A stretch of 64,000 bases of DNA from an uncultured Sphingomonadaceae bacterium (GTDB lineage Bacteria > Pseudomonadota > Alphaproteobacteria > Sphingomonadales > Sphingomonadaceae). The stretch lies in the NCBI GenBank assembly GCA_947258815.1, contig CAMYJW010000025.1, positions 59,840 through 123,839 on the forward strand. The letters are read 5' to 3'. Position numbers and translations under genes: made by a program. Each line of letters starts with the position of its first letter. Positions within the stretch are counted from its first letter, which is position 1. Positions 9,292 through 17,372 of the stretch are shown piece after piece. Below the pieces are notes generated by a model. It was not told the origin of the DNA. It saw only the letters and a program-made list of their open reading frames with translations, and searched no databases.

Positions 9292-9747
9292 TCAGCTCAG
9301 GCGTTCGACTTCTTCTTCCGAAAGGCTTCCGGGCACCACGAAAACCGGACAGGGCAGCTGGCCTGCATTCGTCCCGGCAAAATGCGTGACGAGCGGGCCG
9401 GGTCCGCCTTCCCTGGCAGCACCCAGCACAAGCGCGGAAACTTCGGGGTGATCGGCGAGGTATTCACGCACGATTTTCTCGCCTTCGCCGACTTTGACAG
9501 AAATCGCAGGCATTTTGCCGCTTTGCGACATCAGACTGCCGGCAGCCGCCGTGACCAGCATTTCGGCCCTTGCGCGCGCCTCTTCCTCGATCGTTGCCTG
9601 AACACCGCCAAATGCGCTGAATTGTTGTGGCGGAACCAGCGCCAGAAGATGCAAGGTGCCGCCGGTCTTTTCGGCGCGGCGAGAGGCAAAACGCAAGGCA
9701 AGCAACGCCTCATCCGTTTCATCAATGATTACCAGATATATCCGCAT
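9292..9747 (-). CDS. Universal stress protein (UspA family)
   Basis: The 151-residue protein begins MRIYLVIIDETDEAL and has the single UspA fold: a helix-rich middle, VGEGEKIVREYL, and the nucleotide-loop-like LVLGAAREGGPGPLVTHFAG near the C-terminus, followed by PVFVVPG. The start at 9747 has GGGAGG upstream on the minus strand; the open frame continues further but its residues are not family-like. It converges with rnr and diverges from the E2 gene, sharing a 147-base promoter region with it. The specific function is unknown. Confidence 0.85.
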   Translation of the reverse strand: MRIYLVIIDETDEALLALRFASRRAEKTGGTLHLLALVPPQQFSAFGGVQATIEEEARARAEMLVTAAAGSLMSQSGKMPAISVKVGEGEKIVREYLADHPEVSALVLGAAREGGPGPLVTHFAGTNAGQLPCPVFVVPGSLSEEEVERLS

Positions 9748-9894
9748 GAACCGCGCCTCCCGCCACCTTCTATCTTCTACAAATGATTTGTGCGCAAGAT
9801 CAGCCGGATCGGGACGGTCTTGGCTTGCCCTGTTCGCACAATTTGGCCAATGGTGAACAACCACTCAAATGCAGACCAAAGGATCCGGCCAAGC

Positions 9895-11226
9895 ATGCCA
9901 ATCGAGATCAAGATGCCGGCCCTCTCGCCCACTATGGAACAGGGCAAGCTGGCAAAATGGCTCGTCAGCGAAGGCGACAGCGTTGAATCGGGCGATATTC
10001 TCGCGGAGATTGAGACCGACAAGGCAACGATGGAATTCGAAGCGGTTGACGAAGGCACGATCGCCTCGATAGCCGTGGCCGAAGGCACCGATGAAGTCAG
10101 CGTCGGGACGGTGATTGCCGTGCTTTCGGTGGACGGCGAAGATACCGATACGATCGCGGCTCCGGCAAGCACGCCGCCATCCGGCAAGCCAGACACGCCC
10201 GCCATGGCGGAAACGGCGCAAGCTGCTCCGCCATCACCAGCGCAGCCATCACCGCCATCACCGCCACCATCGACTCCCGCCGCGCCAGCCACATTGACCA
10301 CGCCTGCCAGGCACGACCGCATCATTGCCTCTCCGCTTGCCCGCCGTATCGCGCAAGACAAGGGCATTGATCTTGCGGGCCTGAAAGGAAGCGGACCGAA
10401 TGGCCGGATCGTCAAGGCCGATGTCGAAGCCGCGATGGCAGGCGGCAGCGCATCCACAACGCCTGGAATCCCTGTGGCAAAACCCGCCACCGTCGAGATG
10501 AAGGACGAAACCCGCGCGCTGCTGGATGATCGCATTCCGCACAGCGTCACCAGCCTGTCCAGCATGCGCAAAACCATTGCCAGACGCCTGACGCAATCGA
10601 TGCAGGAAGCGCCGCACATATACCTTACCGTCGATGTCACGCTGGATCGGTTGCTGGCGATGCGCAAGGAGATGAACGCCGCGCTTGAAAGCCGGGGCAT
10701 CAAGCTTTCGGTCAACGATATGCTGATCAAGGCACTGGGCAGGGCGCTGATCGACGTTCCTGAATGCAATGTCGCTTTTGCCGGAAGCGAACTCATCACA
10801 TATTCGCGCGCCGATATATCGGTGGCGGTCAGCATTCCGGGCGGCCTGATCACGCCGATCATCGCCGATGCCAACGGCAAATCGCTGTCCGAAATTGCGG
10901 TTGCCGCCAAAGACCTTGCCGCGCGCGCCAAGCAAGGCAAGCTGCAACCGGACGAATATCAGGGCGGCACGGCCAGCATCTCGAACATGGGGATGATGGG
11001 CATCAAGCAGTTCACCGCCGTCATCAATCCCCCGCAGGCAACGATCCTGGCCATCGGTGCTGGCGAAAAGAGGCCATGGGTGATGGACAATGGCGAACTG
11101 GGGGTCGCTACGGTGATGAGCGTCACCGGCAGTTTTGACCACCGCGCGATAGACGGCGCCGATGGCGCGCGCCTGATGACGGCCTTCAAGCGCTATGTTG
11201 AAAGCCCGCTGGGCATGGTGGCCTGA
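9895..11226 (+). CDS. pdhC: Pyruvate dehydrogenase E2, dihydrolipoamide acetyltransferase
   Basis: E2 transfers the acetyl group from lipoamide to CoA and forms the core of the pyruvate dehydrogenase complex. The order is: one N-terminal lipoyl domain with Lys43 in ETDKATMEF as the lipoylation site, an Ala/Pro-rich linker (about residues 85-140), an E1/E3-binding domain ([15 protein letters not shown]), and a catalytic domain ending with the active-site block [13 protein letters not shown]. The 443-residue length is normal. The partner E3 gene follows 30 bases downstream; the E1 genes are near 60-63 kb. The ATG at 9895 begins the lipoyl domain directly. Confidence 0.94.
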   Translation: MPIEIKMPALSPTMEQGKLAKWLVSEGDSVESGDILAEIETDKATMEFEAVDEGTIASIAVAEGTDEVSVGTVIAVLSVDGEDTDTIAAPASTPPSGKPDTPAMAETAQAAPPSPAQPSPPSPPPSTPAAPATLTTPARHDRIIASPLARRIAQDKGIDLAGLKGSGPNGRIVKADVEAAMAGGSASTTPGIPVAKPATVEMKDETRALLDDRIPHSVTSLSSMRKTIARRLTQSMQEAPHIYLTVDVTLDRLLAMRKEMNAALESRGIKLSVNDMLIKALGRALIDVPECNVAFAGSELITYSRADISVAVSIPGGLITPIIADANGKSLSEIAVAAKDLAARAKQGKLQPDEYQGGTASISNMGMMGIKQFTAVINPPQATILAIGAGEKRPWVMDNGELGVATVMSVTGSFDHRAIDGADGARLMTAFKRYVESPLGMVA

Positions 11227-11256
11227 GCCATATTTTCCATTTCCCCGGAGTAAACA

Positions 11257-12681
11257 ATGTCGAACAGTTATGACCTCATCGTCCTTGGCTCCGGGCCGGG
11301 CGGCTATGTCGCGGCGATCAGGGCCGCACAGCTTGGTCTGAAAACCGCAATTGTTGAGCGGGAACGTCTGGGCGGCATTTGCCTGAACTGGGGCTGCATT
11401 CCCACCAAGGCGCTGCTTCGTTCGGGCGAAGTGATGCACCAGATGCGCCATGCCGGCGATTATGGGCTGGCGGCAGACAATATCACCGCCGACCTTGAAG
11501 CCATCGTCAAACGTTCGCGCGGGGTGGCCGATCAGCTCAACATGGGTGTCACCGGGCTGATGAAGAAGAACAAGATTACCGTCCACATGGGCACCGGCAA
11601 GCTGACCGTGCCGGACAAACTTTCGGTGACGGACGAGGGTGGCAAAACCACCGAACTTTCTGCAAAACACATCATTCTGGCCACTGGCGCGCGCGCGCGT
11701 GAATTGCCGATGAAAACAGCGCAGGCAGATGGCCAGCGTATCTGGACCTATCGTCACGCGATGACTCCGCCTGACATGCCGACAAAGCTGCTGGTCATCG
11801 GATCGGGCGCGATCGGTATCGAATTTGCCAGTTTCTATAATGATATCGGCGTCGATGTGACCGTGGTGGAGATGATGGATCGCGTGGTGCCAGTCGAAGA
11901 TGCCGATGTTTCCACCTTTCTTGAAAAAGCGCTGAAGAAGCAGGGCATCGAAATTCGCACCTCGGCGCAGCTGGAAGAGATCAAATCCTCAGCCAAAGGC
12001 GTGGCGGTGAAGATCAAGGACAAGGCCGGCAAGGTTTCAGATGAAACATACAGCCATGTGATCGTGGCAATCGGAATTGTCCCCAACATCGAAGGCATCG
12101 GGCTTGAGCAAGTGGGGATCGAGCAGGATGAAAGATCGCACATCAAGGCCGATGGGTTTGGCCGCACCAATGTGCCCGGCATATGGGCCATCGGCGATTG
12201 CACCGCCGGGCCATGGCTGGCGCACAAGGCAAGCCACGAAGGCGTGACAGCGGCAGAGGCGATTGCGAAGGAACTGGGCAACCCGCAAGTGCATCCCCAT
12301 GCGCTTGACCGGCGCAATATTCCCGGCTGCACCTATTGCCACCCGCAGGTCGCGTCAGTCGGTCTGACCGAAGCTGCGGCAAAGGATGCAGGCTACGAGG
12401 TAAAGGCCGGAACATTCCCGTTCATCGGCAACGGCAAGGCCATCGCGCTGGGTGAGCCGGAAGGTTTCGTCAAAACCGTCTTCGATGCAAAAACCGGCGA
12501 GCTTCTGGGCGCGCATATGGTGGGTGCGGAAGTCACCGAGATGATACAGGGGTTTGTTGTCGGCAAAACGCTTGAGACGACCGAAGCGGAACTGATGCAA
12601 ACCATCTTCCCGCATCCGACAATCAGCGAATCGATGCATGAATCGGTGCTCAGCGCCTATGGCCGGGCGATCCATATCTGA
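11257..12681 (+). CDS. lpdA: Dihydrolipoamide dehydrogenase (E3)
   Basis: E3 reoxidises dihydrolipoamide with FAD and passes electrons to NAD+. The N-terminal FAD motif GSGPGGYVAAI, the redox disulfide in GGICLNWGCIPTKALL, a second dinucleotide motif GSGAIGIEFA, and the C-terminal HPHPTISESMHE-like block with the catalytic His-Glu pair are all present. The length is 474 residues. GGAG lies just upstream of the ATG. It forms an operon with the E2 gene and may also serve other 2-oxoacid dehydrogenases. Confidence 0.94.
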   Translation: MSNSYDLIVLGSGPGGYVAAIRAAQLGLKTAIVERERLGGICLNWGCIPTKALLRSGEVMHQMRHAGDYGLAADNITADLEAIVKRSRGVADQLNMGVTGLMKKNKITVHMGTGKLTVPDKLSVTDEGGKTTELSAKHIILATGARARELPMKTAQADGQRIWTYRHAMTPPDMPTKLLVIGSGAIGIEFASFYNDIGVDVTVVEMMDRVVPVEDADVSTFLEKALKKQGIEIRTSAQLEEIKSSAKGVAVKIKDKAGKVSDETYSHVIVAIGIVPNIEGIGLEQVGIEQDERSHIKADGFGRTNVPGIWAIGDCTAGPWLAHKASHEGVTAAEAIAKELGNPQVHPHALDRRNIPGCTYCHPQVASVGLTEAAAKDAGYEVKAGTFPFIGNGKAIALGEPEGFVKTVFDAKTGELLGAHMVGAEVTEMIQGFVVGKTLETTEAELMQTIFPHPTISESMHESVLSAYGRAIHI

Positions 12682-12722
12682 TCTGCATTGCTGGCGGTAA
12701 AACGCCTCACCGTAATCCGGTG

Positions 12723-13034
12723 TCAGGCATTGCGCGCGCTGCGCGCGATGTGATCAAACACTGCCGGATGGAGCGGTTCAGTAAACTGGCAGCCAACCGA
12801 ACCCTGATCCTGCCAGCGGATATGCGCGCTCAGCAGTTGCATGCCGGGAATGCGGATGCGCAGCGGCGTATCCATCCGGCAATTGGGCAGCCAGCCAATC
12901 CGAAACCCTGTTTCAGAAAGGTCTTCCAGCTTTGCCTCTTTCCACGGACGCGTGCCTTGCCGAATCTCGCAGACAAGGACAACTTTAGCGCGATTTGCCC
13001 TGGGTTTGCCATCGTTCGGTTCGGCTGGGTTCAT
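12723..13034 (-). CDS. PilZ domain protein
   Basis: A 103-residue single-domain protein. It has arginines at RANRAKV and the LEDLSETGFRI block, corresponding to the RxxxR and D/NxSxxG parts of PilZ, which bind cyclic di-GMP. AGGA precedes the ATG at a normal distance. It converges with lpdA; in the 41-base gap, CACCG-TAATC-CGGTG could form a small hairpin. Target and process are not apparent. The 238 bases upstream, to the glycosyltransferase stop, hold no gene I can support. Confidence 0.8.
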   Translation of the reverse strand: MNPAEPNDGKPRANRAKVVLVCEIRQGTRPWKEAKLEDLSETGFRIGWLPNCRMDTPLRIRIPGMQLLSAHIRWQDQGSVGCQFTEPLHPAVFDHIARSARNA

Positions 13035-13272
13035 TTTCGTTCCTGCAGGTTTGTATCTTCAATAGTCGCGTTTGAGCCGCAGAAGTTACCAACTCGTTAG
13101 TCTCAAACCTTCACCGGAAAAGCTGCAGAAGATCGCCAGTTAGCGGCAATTTTCCGGGTACGGCCTTTGGAGCCGATCATAATGCTTGCGATTGTATTAA
13201 TCGGCCATGCTTGCGCGGCTTCGGATTTTTTATCCGATCGATCGAAGCAGCGGTGAGCGGGGTGTCAACCGC

Positions 13273-14565
13273 TCAATCGGACGCAGTTCGCGGCCATGCC
13301 GATACCGCGCGCATGATGTGCTCGGCGGCAACCTTCGCTCCATCTTCCCGGCTCACATCGCGGGCGATTTCGGACGCCCTGATGCCAAATTCTGGATTAT
13401 CCAGCACGCTTCTTATGAGTGATGCACCCGCACGCTTGAACTGCTTCTGCGTGGAGGAGATGCCAACGCCAAGGCGCGACAGTCTGTTCGCATTGTCAAA
13501 CTGATCCGCGAAGATCGGAATCGCCAACTGCGGTTTTCCCGCTTTCAGGGCCTGGGCGGCGGTGCCCACTCCGCCGTGATGAACAATCGCCGCCGCGTGC
13601 GGGAAAAGCAGCGAGTGTGGTGCATACTCAACGCATTTTATGTCAGGGCTGGCGATCCCCGGTTCATCCTTGGCGAGGATCACCGCGCGCATTCCCAGCT
13701 CCAGCGCAACTTCCGTCACCGCGCGGGACAATTGTGGCACGGCCCGATGCACATACGAACCCAACGACACAACCAGAGGCGCGGGCCCCTCATCAAGAAA
13801 TTCAACCAGTTCGCCATCAAGCTGCGAAAGCCTGCCATCGTGACTGTCGAACCAGGAAAATCCGCTAAGATGCGCGGGCTTGTCCACGTCCGAAGGCAAC
13901 GGAGCGAATTGCGGCGAATACATTCCCAGCGAAAGAGCCGGTTGCGATCCTGGGCGGATAATTGGCGGAGAAGATGTCTCGGGCAGTCCAACCTCAGCGC
14001 GCACCTTATTGATATCTTTGCCAAAACGGCGCCGCGCTTCGGCCGTTATTATAGTGCCGACCATCCTGTTCCATGCGCCACCAATCATACCGAGCGGCGG
14101 GCGCGCAAGCGCGAAATATCCTTTGGCTATGGGAGGATCAGTGAACGAAAACCAGGTCATCGGCTGAAGCACTGCGAAAATATAAGGAACATCCAGCAGT
14201 TCGGACACTATCGGCGCGGCGAGAGCAAAGGGAGAACCAACGATCGCATCCGCGTCCGCCGCAATCTTCCGAAGCGGATCGATCGCGATTCTAGCCGCTG
14301 AAAGCAGAGCCTCCATGATCATGCTCTGCTCCGCACCCATCATTTTGATAATCTCGTCTTCCGACAGACCCACAATCTTGTCGGAGTCCTGATATGGCGG
14401 CAAAATCGCATGCGCATCCAGCCCGGCAGCACGGCATTTCTCCAGATCGTTCTGCGCGACCGCCAGAACAGGTTCCGCCCCGGCAGCACGCAACGCGTGG
14501 CCTAGCGCGATGAAGGGATGCAGATCTCCCCACGATCCGAGTGTCGCAACAACGATCTTGTTCAT
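13273..14565 (-). CDS. GT1-family glycosyltransferase (UGT-like)
   Basis: The 430-residue protein starts KIVVATLGSWGDLHPFIALG, the N-terminal motif of GT1 enzymes that glycosylate lipids, sterols or secondary metabolites. The C-terminal donor-binding signature HHGGVGTAAQALKAGKPQLA followed by ADQFDNA is clear. Such enzymes use a nucleotide sugar; the acceptor is unknown, though a carotenoid or lipid would be plausible. It ends up next to the left boundary of the tRNA-Ser element, so before integration it would have neighboured the tRNA gene. Confidence 0.85.
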   Translation of the reverse strand: MNKIVVATLGSWGDLHPFIALGHALRAAGAEPVLAVAQNDLEKCRAAGLDAHAILPPYQDSDKIVGLSEDEIIKMMGAEQSMIMEALLSAARIAIDPLRKIAADADAIVGSPFALAAPIVSELLDVPYIFAVLQPMTWFSFTDPPIAKGYFALARPPLGMIGGAWNRMVGTIITAEARRRFGKDINKVRAEVGLPETSSPPIIRPGSQPALSLGMYSPQFAPLPSDVDKPAHLSGFSWFDSHDGRLSQLDGELVEFLDEGPAPLVVSLGSYVHRAVPQLSRAVTEVALELGMRAVILAKDEPGIASPDIKCVEYAPHSLLFPHAAAIVHHGGVGTAAQALKAGKPQLAIPIFADQFDNANRLSRLGVGISSTQKQFKRAGASLIRSVLDNPEFGIRASEIARDVSREDGAKVAAEHIMRAVSAWPRTASD

Positions 14566-14710
14566 GGCATTATGATCGACCCGGACGAACCCTGTGCTTC
14601 AAAGCCGGCAAGCTAGCATGGACGGAGCCGACTGTGCATCAGCAATGCCACGTAGCGAATGACAGTCTCGTCGAAGGTATAATGGAAGCGAACTCGCACC
14701 CTATCAGGGA

Positions 14711-14726
14711 TATGGCGGACAGGGTG
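14711..14726 (+). repeat. Left attachment site core (attL)
   Basis: TATGGCGGACAGGGTG repeats the last 14 bases of tRNA-Ser(TGA) (complement strand) plus 2 flanking bases. It lies 230 bases before the integrase. After the exact match, CGAAC recurs at the same offset as in the tRNA T-loop, so the original homology may have been longer. The 145 bases between the glycosyltransferase start and this site show no gene. Confidence 0.8.
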
Positions 14727-14820
14727 TCCCCCGAACTACCTACCGGACACGTTCGAAATTATCTTCATAACCCCTATATTTCCGATATTTCTAGGCAATA
14801 TGGCAATCTGACTGTCCGTA

Positions 14821-14878
14821 TGCGTTCCATTGCGTTCCCATAAAACCACGCTATTATCGGGGAACGGTTATGGGAACG
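14821..14878. repeat. Cluster of GGAACG motifs upstream of the integrase
   Basis: TGCGTTCC occurs at 14821 and 14831 (10-base period), and GGAACG occurs on the other strand at 14861 and 14873 (12-base period). Together they form an inverted set ending 62 bases before the integrase ATG. A related 19-base stretch recurs at the right end (23225-23243). The position and spacing fit integrase arm-type binding sites or an operator for int. Confidence 0.45.
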
Positions 14879-14940
14879 ACTGCTATTTCCGCCACCATGG
14901 CGGGGCGCTGGCAGATTCGATTCGCTGACAGGGAGCCGAA

Positions 14941-16239
14941 ATGCCAAGGAAACTGCACAACGCACTAACTCCTCTCGCAGTGAAGAATGCCAAGCCGGGA
15001 CGCCATGCCGATGGTGGCGGGCTGCATTTGCTGGTGAAACCAACCGGCGCGCGCTCATGGGTTTATCGCTTCATGCTCAACGGCAAGTCGCGTGACGTTG
15101 GCCTTGGCGCGGCTGGGCAAGGCGGCATGTCGCTTGCCGATGCGCGCGACGAAGCGGCGGCGCTGCGCCTCAAGGTCAAGGCGGGCATTGATCCACTGGA
15201 GGAACGGGACAGGGAGGCCGCTAAGGCGCTTGCGGCGAATCAGGCTGCCAAGGTGGCCGGTATCACGTTCAGGGACGTTGCAGCCGCCTATATCGCTGCG
15301 AACGAGGAAAGCTGGCGTAACCCCAAGCATAGGCAGCAATGGCGCAATACGCTCGACACCTATGTCTATCCGGTGATCGGAGATTTGCCGGTTGCCGAAG
15401 TCGAAACCGCGCATGTGCTCAAAATCCTTGAGCCGATCTGGAAAGACAAACCTGAAACGGCCAGCCGCATTCGCGGGCGCATCGAAACCGTGCTCGATAA
15501 TGCCAAAGCGCGCGGCTATCGCAAAGGTGAAAACCCGGCGCGATGGCGTGGGCATATCGCACAAATTCTGCCTGCCCGTGCAAAGCTGACACGTGGCCAC
15601 CATCCCGCATTGCCATACGAACAATTGCCAGCATTTATTGCCGATTTACGCAAACGCGATGCGATGGCCGCGCTGGCGCTAGAATTTACGATCCTTACCG
15701 GAGCACGAAGCGACGAAACCTATGGAGCGAACTGGAGCGAAGTGGATTTGGACAAGGGAGCGTGGCACATTCCCGCTACTCGTATGAAAGGCGGGAAGGA
15801 TCACCGCGTGCCGCTGTCTGCCCGCGCACTTGAGATTCTGGAAACAGTCCGACCACTGGGAGCAGAATTGCTTTTTCCGGGAAGTCGCGGCGGCAAACTG
15901 TCAAGCATGGCCATGGCAATGCTCTTGCGGCGCATGCACGAGGCCGATCTGAAACGTGGCGGCGAGGGTTATTTTGACCCCAAGCAAAACCGAAAGGCCA
16001 CGGTGCACGGCTTCCGTTCCAGCTTTCGGGATTGGGCAGATGAACGCACAGGTTTTGCGCACGAGATGAAAGAAATGGCTCTGGCTCATACCGTCGGCAA
16101 CAAGGCAGAGGCGGCCTACCGGCGCGGCGACATGTTCGAGAAGCGGCGACGGCTCATGGACGATTGGGCAACCTATTGCGGCACGATCCCGGCGGCTGGT
16201 GTGAATGTGACGCCAATTCGAAATTCCATCATGGCATAA
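14941..16239 (+). CDS. int: Tyrosine recombinase integrase, P4 type
   Basis: This 432-residue integrase catalyses site-specific recombination between element and chromosome. The N-terminus (about residues 1-85) is the Arm-DNA-binding domain of P4-like integrases (NAKPGRHADGGGLHL). A core-binding SAM-like domain follows (about 100-190). The catalytic domain carries the first Arg in LTGARSDE, HGFRSSFRDW with the His and second Arg, LAHTVGNKAEAAYRRGD, and the nucleophilic Tyr within AAYRRG. It is intact and sits immediately inside attL, as expected for a functional element. Confidence 0.93.
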   Translation: MPRKLHNALTPLAVKNAKPGRHADGGGLHLLVKPTGARSWVYRFMLNGKSRDVGLGAAGQGGMSLADARDEAAALRLKVKAGIDPLEERDREAAKALAANQAAKVAGITFRDVAAAYIAANEESWRNPKHRQQWRNTLDTYVYPVIGDLPVAEVETAHVLKILEPIWKDKPETASRIRGRIETVLDNAKARGYRKGENPARWRGHIAQILPARAKLTRGHHPALPYEQLPAFIADLRKRDAMAALALEFTILTGARSDETYGANWSEVDLDKGAWHIPATRMKGGKDHRVPLSARALEILETVRPLGAELLFPGSRGGKLSSMAMAMLLRRMHEADLKRGGEGYFDPKQNRKATVHGFRSSFRDWADERTGFAHEMKEMALAHTVGNKAEAAYRRGDMFEKRRRLMDDWATYCGTIPAAGVNVTPIRNSIMA

Positions 16240-16416
16240 TTGGACTAATGGGTAAGCGATGAGAAAAAAGCCGACAGATTGGCATTCCGTGGCGCTCAGG
16301 CGGGCGCAATTCTTGCTCGATGAAGCGAGGTCTGAATAGCTCCTAGATTTGTGGACGCCTCCTGTCCTCAAAATTAGGGGCTATTCAACGAGCAAAAATG
16401 CACGCTTCGTCCCGTG

Positions 16417-16446
16417 TTGGAATCATTTCACCGCATTAGGTATAGT
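16417..16446 (+). promoter_or_regulatory. Possible sigma70-type promoter
   Basis: TTGGAA at 16417-16422 and TATAGT at 16441-16446 are separated by 18 bases, a good match to housekeeping -35 and -10 elements. No open reading frame follows before the terminator at 16557. Confidence 0.4.
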
Positions 16447-16452
16447 TAACTA

Positions 16453-16587
16453 GATATTAGGGGTTTATCCGCATTTTCAGGTCTGAGGGCGTTAAGGCTT
16501 TTCCGAATGAGGTTCTCCTCGCTACGGGCTTGCCGAGCACCCTCGACCAACAATAGAAACCCTCGCTTCGGCGGGGGTTTTCTTTTT
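16453..16587 (+). ncRNA. Candidate small RNA on the element, about 135 nt
   Basis: The segment between the putative promoter (-10 at 16441) and the strong terminator ending near 16587 has no credible coding frame on the plus strand. A transcript of about 135 bases would result. The minus-strand 66-codon frame here looks like a shadow with a low-complexity stretch made by the terminator. Alternatively the terminator simply ends integrase transcription. The 16240-16416 stretch before it holds only a possible 26-codon frame (ATG 16259) that I do not call. Confidence 0.3.
16557..16587 (+). terminator. Rho-independent terminator
   Basis: A 10-bp stem (AAACCCTCGC paired with GCGGGGGTTT, including one T-G pair) with a TTCG tetraloop is followed at once by TCTTTTT. 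The TTCG loop and T-tract are textbook features. It lies about 320 bases after the integrase stop. Confidence 0.8.
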
Positions 16588-16689
16588 GAAGGGTTAACCT
16601 TTGCCGAGCGAGCCTGAAAACTGCGCAGCTCTGTCCGTCCTATCACGCGATGGTGTAGGCTCTAGATCATTTTTCTCGGAGCAGGACTT

Positions 16690-16800
16690 GTGCAAACGGA
16701 CTTCGCGAAGATGCTCAAACAGAGATTGATAGGTGTCGCACTGTTTGCGTTCTATGCTGCGGTATTAATTTGGCCCCTGTTCGGATATTTATATTGCTGA
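16690..16800 (+). CDS. Possible 36-aa membrane miniprotein
   Basis: A GTG-initiated frame encodes 36 residues: a short amphipathic, basic N-terminus (KMLKQR) and one hydrophobic segment of about 20 residues rich in Ala, Leu, Tyr and Phe. GGAG lies about 8 bases upstream. Small toxins and holin-like peptides look like this, but so do chance frames. There is no family recognition and no partner antitoxin evident. Confidence 0.3.
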   Translation: MQTDFAKMLKQRLIGVALFAFYAAVLIWPLFGYLYC

Positions 16801-16827
16801 CCCCGCCAGCGCATTTGATCGTCGAGA

Positions 16828-17022
16828 TTAGCTGAAGATTGGCCCTGCCAGAACCGCAAAGATAACCGTTCCAGACAACACCGGTGTGAGAATGCTCAAC
16901 GTTCTCTTTCCCGCCTCACTTTGGGTGAGCCAGAACCTGGTCACAGGGTAAAACCTTATCCAAAGAATCCTGACGATATAGAAAATCAAGATCGCAAGCG
17001 GCACGGGATTTGGCGATGTCAT
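16828..17022 (-). CDS. Possible small membrane protein, 64 aa
   Basis: The 64-residue product has two hydrophobic segments (about residues 8-22 and 44-62) separated by a basic loop containing FWLTQSEAGKR. The Shine-Dalgarno match is weak (TTAGG). The local sequence is AT-richer than the surrounding chromosome. I do not recognise a family. It is more plausible than a random frame because of its consistent membrane topology, but it remains doubtful. Confidence 0.33.
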   Translation of the reverse strand: MTSPNPVPLAILIFYIVRILWIRFYPVTRFWLTQSEAGKRTLSILTPVLSGTVIFAVLAGPIFS

Positions 17023-17372
17023 AAAATTTAGTTAACCTAATAATAGAGCTTGTCGAGTCTCCAACGCTGGAAAAAATGCAAACACGAGGTTTAGAGCCAG
17101 CAGGATTGGTTCTGGCCAGATAACAATTCATCTAGCAGAATATATTGCCGCAGGTTTCGCCAATCAGTGATGCAGGACGCATGGCAAGTTTGCTGTGCTC
17201 CCGATGCGGAAGTTGTCAAATTCAAGTCCAAGCGGAAGCGCCGCCCTAGCCGTGATCTTGCTTTGTTCCATCGCATTCCCATATGTTCGAGCGGGGATAG
17301 GCAGGCCAGCCGACAAGCGCGCATCCCACGCGCTTCCCCGCCACCCTTTGGGAACCGCTAGGGAGGCGGACA
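17023..17372. other. Non-coding stretch upstream of the 438-aa gene
   Basis: About 350 bases with no frame I can support on either strand; frames here lack ribosome binding sites and family resemblance. It probably contains the promoter of the gene starting at 17373. GGGAGG at 17361-17366 is that gene's Shine-Dalgarno sequence. Confidence 0.5.

Noticed and set aside
10258..11757. Long minus-strand frame (499 codons) over the pdhC-lpdA junction
   Set aside because: It runs antisense to two clear enzymes, is His/Arg/Gln-rich as expected from reverse frames in GC-rich DNA, and shows no domain.
13114..13157. CCGGAAAA...TTTTCCGG inverted repeat upstream of the PilZ gene
   Set aside because: The outer arms pair but the interior does not form a stable stem and there is no T-tract; it may be chance.
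16453..16556. tRNA- or tmRNA-like ending (CCCTCGACCA) before the terminator
   Set aside because: No matching 5' acceptor strand, no T-loop GGTTCGANNCC and no anticodon arm could be found.
16446..16646. Minus-strand 66-codon frame with KRKPPPKRGFLLL
   Set aside because: The odd residues come from reading the terminator hairpin and T-tract; no credible start context.
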